DNA of 64,000 nucleotides. It comes from Hepsetus odoe (Eukaryota; Chordata; Actinopteri; Characiformes; Hepsetidae). Under the pieces are notes generated by a model. It was not told the DNA's origin. It was given only the letters and a program-made list of their open reading frames with translations, and made no database searches. The stretch is taken from assembly GCA_017165825.1 (NCBI GenBank), contig CM029380.1, positions 23,365,361 through 23,429,360 of the forward strand, written 5' to 3'. Positions 56,401-64,000 of the stretch are shown here, piece after piece. The number at the start of each line of letters is the position of its first letter. The first letter of the stretch is position 1. The translations under genes and the position numbers were made by a program.

Positions 56401-57214
56401 CTATTCTTGTCTTTTCTAATTTGTCCATTTTTTTTTCATTCTAATGAATAAACAGTCCAACTTCAACTAACCTATAGTATCGACTTCAGGTTGTTTCAGG
56501 TTTGTGTCCATCATCTTCCTGGCCCTCCCACCTTCCAGTGATAAGATACCACTCCCGCTATACCGGCCCGTATCTCCAGCCATCTTTGGCACGCTGATGT
56601 AGTCGCCGTGTACCCTGTTACCTGTGAGCCGATGCAATCTGAGAAGATGGAGCTAACGCGATGAGGCAGATATGCGGCTGAAGCTGAAGTTCTGCAGGGA
56701 TGAGTGCAGGCAAGGAAGGAAAAGAAAGATTTCCTTCTTTCCCAGCAAAGCCAGCCCTTCTATTTTTTTACTTCTCCACATGTACGCAGACGGATGGTGT
56801 TGTTAGAGACAGAGAACAAATGGGGTGCTGTCAAAGTGACGGCCAGCGGCGGGGAGATCAGATAGGGCAGCCTGACGGGAGGATGCTGAGAAACAACCTG
56901 AAAGCCACTATATCAAAGCAGTTTCAGACCAGATACTTAGTGCAGGGAAAAGGAGAAAGAGGAAGAAATAAGGACAGGCCACACCAGAATTTCTGTCTCA
57001 GTGACTCAGAGTCAGGTACAGTTTGGGGTTTCATGGGGCTTAATGCGCTCTGACATGAAAGGAAAACCTCAACTTCTTTCACATCCATGACCTAATGATA
57101 GTGCAGCCTTTTGATACATGTACTAGCAGAATGGTTCCTTCTGTTCTATGTTTAGTCATATGAGCAAGGCTAGCAAGCAAGGCTAAAGAAAGATTAGCAA
57201 CAGCGAATGTCCCC
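56401..57214. other. unique non-coding stretch
   Basis: The plus-strand frame 56700-57053 (117 codons, ATG start) is hydrophilic and has no recognisable domain. Nothing else seen. Confidence 0.45.
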
Positions 57215-57400
57215 ATTATCGAGTCCTGGACCAGTAGGTTGCCCTGAGGTATCCTTGAGCAAGGTACCTTCCCCATCACTGCTCCCTGGGTGATGAATAT
57301 GGCTGCCCACTGCTGCACGGTGATAGTGGGTTAAATGCAGAGGATTTCACTGTGGTTCACGCATGACACGACACATAGTCACTTTCTACCTTCACTTTCA
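57215..57400 (+). mobile_element. SINE-A, head-truncated
   Basis: It starts within the B-box region (cgagtcctggaccagtagg) and reaches the tail (agtcactttctaccttcacttt). Confidence 0.85.
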
Positions 57401-57612
57401 TTTAATGTCTATTATTACTTGATGATATGTAAAGATGCAAGATTAGCATGCATTTTGCAGGTTCGTTAGTAATATTGCACAATTTAAAGCATGATTGGTT
57501 TAATGTATTGCCTATTTGTATTGTGTAAAAGTAAATCCTCACACTTATACACATCTCTAACTGAACCGTAACCATCCTGTCTGAAATATGTACAGTATTT
57601 GCATCTTGACCC

Positions 57613-57684
57613 AGGGCAGCGGTGGTCTAGTGGTTAGAGAGTTGCCCTGCATGAAGATTGTGGGTTCAATTCCCTCACCAGTAG
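57613..57684 (+). mobile_element. SINE-A head, plus arm of a head-to-head pair
   Basis: agggcagcggtggtctagtgg and the B box (gggttcaattccc), cut at caccagtag. Confidence 0.85.
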
Positions 57685-57780
57685 GGATGGGGACGGTACC
57701 TTGCTCAAGGGTACCTCAGGGCTACGATCCCATGACCTTCTGATCAATGAGATGACACCACTAGGCCACCACTGCCTGGG
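57685..57780 (-). mobile_element. SINE-A head, minus arm of the pair
   Basis: ggatggggacggtaccttgctcaaggg to ccactaggccaccactgcc. Both arms are heads only, joined at their inner ends. Confidence 0.85.
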
Positions 57781-58711
57781 ACTAGTAATAATATTTGGAG
57801 AGCAGGGGACTGGATGCTTTTATTTTGCCGATCAAGTGGGCGGTCCTTAAGAGTGTGACATCACATGACACTATGAAATGGAGATCTGACCAGGAGTGGT
57901 CAATTCTGAAAACAATGATAATAATATCAATAAATGCTCTGTTGCATCTCAATTCTTCCTTCATACTCAACCAGTCTTTTTACGCAACTTAATTGCTGAC
58001 TGCGGCTGTTAATTGGATTTCATGATGTGTAATTTCGGCACCTTCAGTCGAGAGAATCTTTAATAAAGAGCTCATTTGCATGGCACCAACCGGAGTGTTC
58101 CAACTGTTCAGCCACATTATGAAGTAATCAGACAATTACTTGGACCAGCATGAGGGCCAGGCTGTCTTATAATCTGATTACACCCAAAACACAAGAGATC
58201 AGATATTTTATCACTTGCTGTGAGCCAGTGTGTTGGGACAGAGATGTCATGTCTGCACACTCCAGCTAAAAGAATCTTGGGAGCTGCAATAAGACAGAAC
58301 TAAACAGAACGCCCCGGCAAGTACCATGATTGTAAGGAGGCGGAACCGTAATTAGTGGTTTGTTTATTTCTCTAACTGTAAGCCCACATTTTGGGATAAT
58401 TGCTGCTTCTGTCAGCAGCCATGCACAGATGTTGTCGAGAAATTCATACACGCCTGTGATCCTCCAGAATATTCCCATTGCTGGAGACGCAAATGTAATT
58501 GTGGGTCCATGTAAACCCCCTTCACACCTGCCATCCATGTTCATCCTGGAAGATCTGATCATAGGAAGAGCAGTGAGCTCAGGTGTGAACCGGGCCCAGG
58601 ACACTCGTATCACGAGGGTGGGACATGTCTGATCACGTCCCAAACAAATAAGAACCACCTAAAGTTGCGTAACTTCTTACTTTGAATTATTTTCTGATTG
58701 GTTATGATATA
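57781..58711. other. unique non-coding stretch
   Basis: An octamer word atttgcat occurs at 58073-58080. Frames at 58266-58658 on both strands show no domain. Confidence 0.45.
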
Positions 58712-58962
58712 GGGGCAGCGGTGGCCTATTGGTTAGGGAGTTGACCACAGGATTGGAAGATTGTTGGTTCAAACCCCTTACCAGTAGGTTGCCCTGATGT
58801 ACCCTTGAGCAAGGTACCGTCCCCATCACTGCTCCCCGGGCACTTTCATGGCTGTGCATAGTGTTTTCATGGATTAAATGCAGAGGGGCAATTTCGTTGA
58901 GGTTCACTGTGTGCTGTGCTGTGACCTCACAATGACAAGAATTGTCACTTTCACTTTCACTT
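58712..58962 (+). mobile_element. SINE-A, full length, well preserved
   Basis: ggggcagcggtggcctattgg, B box (ggttcaaacccc), gagcaaggtaccgtcccc, ctccccgggcac and the tail gtcactttcactttcactt are all present in order. No clear target-site duplication was found. Confidence 0.95.
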
Positions 58963-58990
58963 ATAAGTTATTAGACTACACAGGCTATAT

Positions 58991-59053
58991 GGGGGCAGTG
59001 GTGGCCCAGGAGGGCAAGACCTCATAATCAGGTTGCCCCAAGATACCATCCCC
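58991..59053 (+). mobile_element. SINE-A head with internal deletion
   Basis: gggggcagtggtggcccagg is followed, after loss of the B-box region, by aggttgccccaagatacc. Confidence 0.7.
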
Positions 59054-59064
59054 AGGCTCTGGAT

Positions 59065-59214
59065 GGATGTGGATGTCTACACACACATCCCAGTAGTGGG
59101 CAGCTACAGGAGCAGTGATGGGGACGGCACCGTGCTTAAGGGTACCTCAGAGCACGCTACTGGTCTGGGATTCAAACCCATGACCTTCCGATCCCGGACC
59201 TACACCACCGCTGC
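59065..59214 (-). mobile_element. SINE-A, tail-truncated, inverted to the previous
   Basis: cccagtagtgggcagctacagg, gcagtgatggggacggcacc, B box (gggattcaaaccc) and head end caccaccgctgc. Confidence 0.85.
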
Positions 59215-60150
59215 AAAGTGGAGCTACATGAGAGACGAGTCTGATAAAGCCTTTAGGGGTCGTTTTGAATCGTGTGAAAGTGTGAATATTTCTTCTGCTT
59301 ATCAGTTTTAAGCAACGAAGGTGGGGCTGCATATCTTCAGCACCTTTCACTTCCTCTCCGGGCCCCATTTTACACAGTGCACCTGCCGACGAGCGATTCT
59401 ACGTCGGCCTTTTGTCTCCTTAATAGAATTATTTCAGCTCGAATAACAACGGAGCAGAATCCATCAAAAGGAGCGTAGAGACTGTAGGGGGGATTAAATA
59501 TTGCTCTGTGAAAAGGCTCATCACCTCAATCACTAGAAGCAATTTGAAAAAGCACACAGAGCAAGATAAAGGACGGCTGCGGAAAAGGCGTCGGGACGGT
59601 CTCGCGTGGAAGCAGCCGCACTTTTTATGATGAACGCCGCTCTTTAAGTCACACCTATGCATTTAAATATATGTTCACATCATTAAACCGAGTCTCCCTT
59701 TCAGGGCTCATATTTCACCGAGTCATTTAGCATTCCTTCACACCGGAGCTTCCCGGCCGCAAGCGGTGGCGGCGCAGTCCGGAAGAGGAGACGGGCCAAA
59801 TCTGGGTTGAAAACATCCTCTTTCTTTTCCGCCTTTATGGATTTTTGAACAAATGGAATCGTTTATTCAGATGTTTATTCCCAAATCATGAATATGAATG
59901 TGTTTCTTATGCATATTAATTATCATCTCCTCTCTCCTGAGATGAAGTGCGAGGTGATCTCTGCACACGAGCCTCTGCACGAGTTTTGTTCATTCCAGTT
60001 TAGTGAGAAACAATACATGAGATGGGAGAATAATAAAGGCAAACTGATTTGGTTACAGTGAATTTATCAGGAATAAGAGGGATGTGGTCATCAAAACTCA
60101 GGATTCTTATTACTTTTACAAAAGCTGACATTAAGAAAACATTAAACACA
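59215..60150. other. unique stretch, candidate constrained non-coding DNA
   Basis: Repeat-free with clustered CpG at 59575-59790 and a POU/homeodomain-like word atgcatattaattatc at 59910-59925. No exon recognised. Confidence 0.3.
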
Positions 60151-60582
60151 ATGATGATGATGACGATGGTGATGATGACGATGGTGATGGTGATGGTGAT
60201 GATGATGATGATGATGACGATGACGATGACGATGACGATAACGATAATGATAATGATGACGATGACGATGACGATGTTGATGATGATGAAGATGATAATG
60301 ATGACGATGATGATGATGACGATGATGATGATGATGATGATAATGATAATGATGATGATAATGATAATGATAGTGATGATGGAGATGACAATGGTGATGA
60401 TGATGGTGATGATGATGGTGAAGATGATGATGATGATGATAATGACGGTGATAATGATGATGACGATGATGATGGCGATGGTGATGATGATAATGATGAC
60501 GATGATGATGATGATCATGATCATCATCATCATCATCTTCGTCATCATCATTATTATCATTATCATCATCATCTTCGTCATC

Positions 60583-60618
<36 letters not shown>

Positions 60619-60894
60619 GTTGTTGTTTTTGTTGTTGTTGTTGGTGGTGTTACTGTTGTTGTTGTTGTTGTTGTAATTGTTGTTGTTGTTGTTATTGTTG
60701 GTGTTATTGTTGTTGTTGTTGTTGGTGGTGTTACTGTTGTTGTTGTTGTAATTGTTGTTTTGTTGTTGTTGTTATTGTTGTTGTTGGTGGTGGTGTTATT
60801 GTTGTTTTTGTCGTTGTTGTCGGTGGTGGTGTTACTGTTGTTGTTGTTATTGTTGTCGTTGTCGGTGTTATTGTCGTTGTTGTTAATTTATGTT
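60151..60894 (+). repeat. compound array (GAT)n, then (ATC)n, then (GTT)n
   Basis: gat/gac units on the plus strand (60151-60512) flip at gatcatgatc (60513-60522) to atc/att units (to about 60610), then give way to gtt-rich units. The long Met-, Ile- and Val-rich frames are repeat translations. Confidence 0.95.
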
Positions 60895-61527
60895 AGTTAT
60901 CAGCCAGGAATGTAAAGACCCCCAACATGATTGTAAAATCAGGGCCAGATATTGATCTCTTTTTCACACAGACAAGAAGTTTGGGTTTGAGAACATTGAC
61001 TTGAGATGAGGGATCAGATTTTCAGCCTTTATTTCCTGGTTTTTTTTTTTTTTTTTACATCTCGGTATGTTACTTCACACAGAGCGCAGCACCTTGTGTA
61101 TCTGAACACCCGGATTCAGAACATGACGCACTTTCAGGTGTTGGTCTTGAAAAAAGGTTTTCACTGTAACGGAAATATCCGAAATTCCAGGACATGCGAG
61201 GATTTCACGGTGTTCGGACCCTTTCTGCTTCAATCCGCTCGCTGGTCCCTGGATGAGGGGAAGCTTGATGGCTTTGTTTTCTGGCTCCATGTTTGACCAG
61301 GTTTCTCTGTGTGGCCAGAAACTCAGCTTTCATCCAGACATGTGTGCGTGCGTGTGTGTGTCTTTAGAAAAGCTTTTTTTTTTTTTTTTAAATCACTTTT
61401 CAGTAAAAGATTTCCTTTAGTTGTCCTTGAGTCACGTCAACAATGATGGCTTGGCAAGTGGAAAAGTCTAAAATGTAGTCTGTGTCTCATATTGTCTCAT
61501 ATTGTTTCTAGATATTTTAAGCCTGAT
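60895..61527. other. unique non-coding stretch
   Basis: T-runs at 61041-61056 and 61374-61389. No gene recognised. Confidence 0.5.
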
Positions 61528-61667
61528 CTATTAAAAAACATTCAGTCAGTCATGTCCCAAGCGGGGTCGCGGGGGGGTGCTGGAGTCCATCCCAGCTCAC
61601 ACACTGCGAAGGACGGGGGACACACCCTGGACAGGTCGCCAGCCCATCGCAGCTATTAAAAAACATT
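61528..61667 (-). mobile_element. 5'-truncated SINE-B tail with perfect 15 bp target-site duplications
   Basis: ctattaaaaaacatt is present at 61528-61542 and 61653-61667. The 110 bp insert on the minus strand begins ctgcgatgggctggcgacc, passes through ggacaccc-type core to ccgcttgggac and ends in a gactgactg tail instead of the usual atgg repeat. Confidence 0.85.
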
Positions 61668-62081
61668 TCAAATGTAATCAACTTCCCTTCGGATCAATAA
61701 AGTTTTTCTGATTCTGATTAAAATGGGCCTCTACTGACAGATAATGAAGTATGAATGAAGTATTTCCTAAAAGCAGCTAATGGTTGGGATTGATTTTAAA
61801 GAAGTGGACTGAAAATCTAAGTATCAGTAAGGTCAGCTGCTGCAGTGGAGCACAAATACTCGACAAAGTACTTTGTACAGTAAAAATATGCTTTTTGTAC
61901 CCGTCTATCTGCTTTTCTTCAGGAAGCCTCAGTGGAAGTATAACTGCTGTTAGACACACGCTGACATCCAGCAGGCAGCAGGATGATGAGTTTTTATATT
62001 ATAAAGAAAGCCGAGACTGAGGAATGTGAAGAAATGTGGACAGTGGACAGGTGGCTTCATGGATGGATGGATAGACACCGA
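61668..62081. other. unique non-coding stretch
   Basis: Nothing recognised. Confidence 0.5.
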
Positions 62082-62135
62082 CAGAGAGAGCGAGAGAGCG
62101 AGAGAGAGAGATTGAGAGGGGGAGAAAGAGAGAGC
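62082..62135 (+). repeat. (GA)n-rich tract
   Basis: Imperfect ga repeat. Confidence 0.9.
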
Positions 62136-62250
62136 ATCATTATCAGACTGGCTGAAAGTTTATACACTCTCTCCGAAGACCCAGCGCTCTAAAAATATCT
62201 CCAAGAAGTGAAGAGCCAGAAGGAACGCTTGTTTGCTCTTTGGCATGACT

Positions 62251-62251
<1 letters not shown>

Positions 62252-62336
<85 letters not shown>
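62252..62336 (+). repeat. (CA)n microsatellite, 85 bp perfect
   Basis: About 42 uninterrupted ca units, the longest pure dinucleotide run of this type in the window. Confidence 0.98.
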
Positions 62337-62338
<2 letters not shown>

Positions 62339-62410
62339 GAAATGGAGAAATGCCCAGGCATGTCTGTGTGCTTTGATCAATACAGGCTTCAATCCCTCTG
62401 TGAAATCATC

Positions 62411-62415
<5 letters not shown>

Positions 62416-62445
<30 letters not shown>
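62416..62445 (+). repeat. (GT)n microsatellite
   Basis: About 15 gt units, complementary to the ca run 80 bp upstream. Confidence 0.95.
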
Positions 62446-62448
<3 letters not shown>

Positions 62449-62460
62449 CATGAGAGACTA

Positions 62461-62515
62461 CAGAGAGCGAGAGAGAGAGCAAGAAAGAGAGAGAGTGAGA
62501 GAGAGAGAAAGAGTG
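62461..62515 (+). repeat. (GA)n-rich tract
   Basis: Imperfect ga repeat next to the gt run. Confidence 0.9.
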
Positions 62516-62636
62516 AAATACACCATGCAATGGGGATTAAAAGCAGGCATTTAAAAGCATTACTTGTCCAAATAATTGTGAATATGAACACACCTGTAGG
62601 GCCGGATTATCCTTTATTCATTGTTATCGAGATGCT

Positions 62637-63150
62637 GAAATCAAATCAGTCACAGTGTCTCTCAAGCCAATCAAATCGTTCTTCAAATCAATCAGAATCC
62701 CTCTAGCCAATCACAATGTCCCTTTAACCAATCATATTGTCCCTCATCCCCACATAATGTCCTTATAACCAATCACAGTGTCCCATTAGCCAATCATAAT
62801 GTCCCTCAACCAAACACGCTGTGTTTATAACCAATCACAGTGTCCCATTAGCCAATCATAATGTCCCTCAACCAAACACGCTGTGTTTATAACCAATCAC
62901 AGTGTCCTGTTAGCCAATCATAGTGTCCCTTCAAACCAAAACAGTGTTTTTCTAACCAATCACAGTGTACCTTTAGCCAATTGTAGTGCCCCTTGACCAA
63001 AAACAATGCCCCTGTAACCAATCAAAGTGTCCTGTTAGCCAATCATAGTGTCCCTCAACCATAAGCAATGTTCATATATCCAGTCACAGTGTCCCTATAG
63101 CTAATCATAATGTCCCACAACCAACAACACAAATCACACTGTTCCTTAAC
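62637..63150 (+). repeat. minisatellite of about 21 bp CCAAT-containing units
   Basis: Units follow the pattern aaccaatcacagtgtccc or agccaatcataatgtccc. Two longer units of 62 bp (about 62766-62827 and 62828-62889) are almost identical. About 13 exact CCAAT words lie on the plus strand. Confidence 0.9.
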
Positions 63151-63230
63151 CTCACCTATGGGGTCTCTTTGTCTTCTGGCCTTAAAAGCCTGTTGCATCA
63201 GCGGTCACTCTTTAAATGACTGGGGCAAAA

Positions 63231-63409
63231 TGAAGTGAAAGTGAAGTGAAAGTGACAATTCTTGTCATTGTGAAACACAGCACAGAGCGAGCCCAGGGAG
63301 CAGTGATGGGGATGATACCTTGCTCAAGAGTACCTCAGGGCAATCTACTGGTCTGGTATTTGAACCCGTGACCTTCTGATTCTGGGGCCTCGTCCCTAAC
63401 CACTAAGGG
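63231..63409 (-). mobile_element. SINE-A with internal deletion
   Basis: Tail tgaagtgaaagtgaagtgaa leads to acagcacagagcg, which jumps straight to agcccagggagcag (about 60 bp lost). B box and most of the head remain. Confidence 0.9.
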
Positions 63410-64000
63410 AACAACCCTTTTCTGTCCTTTACTTTGGGAATCAGGGTGCTGGCTTTAGTTGGGCACTAACTTTGGATTGAGAGAAAAGTGAAAAGCATCG
63501 TTCATTCGTGCCCTTCAGTATTAGAGGAGAGCGGTGCACAGCAGACTTCCAGCTCACACAGATTTCCTGCAGTTCAGATAAATGTAGCATCACTGAGCGT
63601 GCAGTTCAATAAAGTTTTGAGCACATCAGAGAGGAGGACCAGTTCTTCTCTTCTATCGTCCATCTGTTTCCAGCCATTTTCCATGCAGGCGCAATGGTAA
63701 ACAATGGGTGTTTACCCAGGAAAGAGTGGAGAGAGAATTCGAGAGAGAGAGAGAGAGGCTGACACATCTTCAAACAAAAACATGTGAGCCATCTTGTGTA
63801 AACAGGCCTTACTCAGCAAACGGAGAGAAAGTAAAGGATCACAAGCTGCAAACACTCCAACATTTACTTTGCGCTGCACGACTGATAACACAGTCACGCT
63901 TGATACAAGTGTCTGTGTGTTTACACTTCACACATGTACCGCATGTGTTCTTCAGTATTTCTTTTTCTGACTAATTTTTCCTTTTCCTTCCTGCATTTGA
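63410..64000. other. unique non-coding stretch at window end
   Basis: A short ga run lies at 63739-63757. Nothing else recognised. Confidence 0.5.

Noticed and set aside
56700..57053. 117-codon plus-strand frame
   Set aside because: It has an ATG and a hydrophilic composition, but no domain and no splice or promoter support.
58266..58658. 130-codon minus-strand frame
   Set aside because: No domain, no signal peptide, and an equally open plus-strand frame overlaps it.
58712..58790. Possible tRNA gene
   Set aside because: A and B boxes are present but they belong to the SINE-A head. There is no complete cloverleaf, and the same sequence recurs about 30 times with a SINE body attached.
60000..60915. 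Long Met-, Ile- or Ser-rich frames on both strands
   Set aside because: They are translations of the gat/atc/gtt array. All frames stay open because the repeat has no stop triplets in them.
62637..63150. CRISPR-like array
   Set aside because: The units are contiguous and degenerate with no unique spacers, and the sequence context is vertebrate.
1..64000. Endogenous retrovirus or other viral insertion
   Set aside because: No LTR pairs, primer-binding site, or gag/pol/env-like frames were seen. The only reverse transcriptase sequence is of non-LTR type.

Overview
This window looks like non-coding vertebrate DNA, almost certainly from a teleost fish. It could be intergenic or lie inside a very long intron. 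I find no convincing protein-coding gene, no true tRNA or rRNA gene, and nothing resembling a prokaryotic operon or CRISPR array. The teleost call rests on repeat content: tRNA-derived SINEs of three types, RTE-like and L2-like LINE remnants, Tc1/mariner-type DNA transposon remnants with fish-type termini, and very long di- and trinucleotide arrays. The SINE types recall otomorph fishes (herring-like or otophysan), but that is memory-based and low confidence.

Family names used below are local. SINE-A: about 250 bp, tRNA-like head (gcggtggcctagtgg, then B box ggttcgaatcc), body with gagcaaggtaccgtcccc, tail of repeated actttc units; 31 copies or pieces (14 plus strand, 17 minus). SINE-B: tRNA-related, DANA-like body, 3' end cgcttgtccc and a tail of atgg repeats. 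SINE-C: 3' end carries agcagacgctcttatccaga. LINE-R: RTE/BovB-like fragments, all 5'-truncated, with 3' ends running into gaa-rich microsatellites. MITE-T: non-autonomous Tc1/mariner-type element with a gtgcaaaagtctt end. MITE-P: element with a ggacaaaagtatt end.

Layout. 0-13 kb: scattered SINEs, LINE-R pieces, MITE-P copies and a small CpG-containing block (6.8-7.3 kb). 13.7-14.6 kb: an 840 bp gat array. 15-34 kb: mixed SINE/LINE debris, nested SINEs at 26.0 kb, one unexplained open frame (21.1-21.4 kb, minus) and a Tc1 transposase pseudogene split by a SINE (32.2-33.0 kb). 34.7-35.8 kb: a tg-rich array with nine copies of a roughly 38 bp spacer. 36-46 kb: SINEs, a chimeric SINE with perfect 14 bp target-site duplications (37.7-38.0 kb), MITE-T copies, a 660 bp ttc/tac array and a ggat array. 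46-64 kb: the longest LINE-R fragment (50.8-51.5 kb), an L2-like LINE remnant (54.6-55.4 kb), SINE pairs, a palindromic gat/atc/gtt array (60.2-60.9 kb), and a minisatellite of CCAAT-containing units (62.6-63.15 kb).

No genes act together here. The biology visible is repeat dynamics: LINE-driven retroposition with target-site duplications, SINE-in-SINE and SINE-in-transposon nesting, microsatellites at LINE tails, and inverted repeats able to form hairpins. All family assignments come from motif recognition by eye, without a database search.
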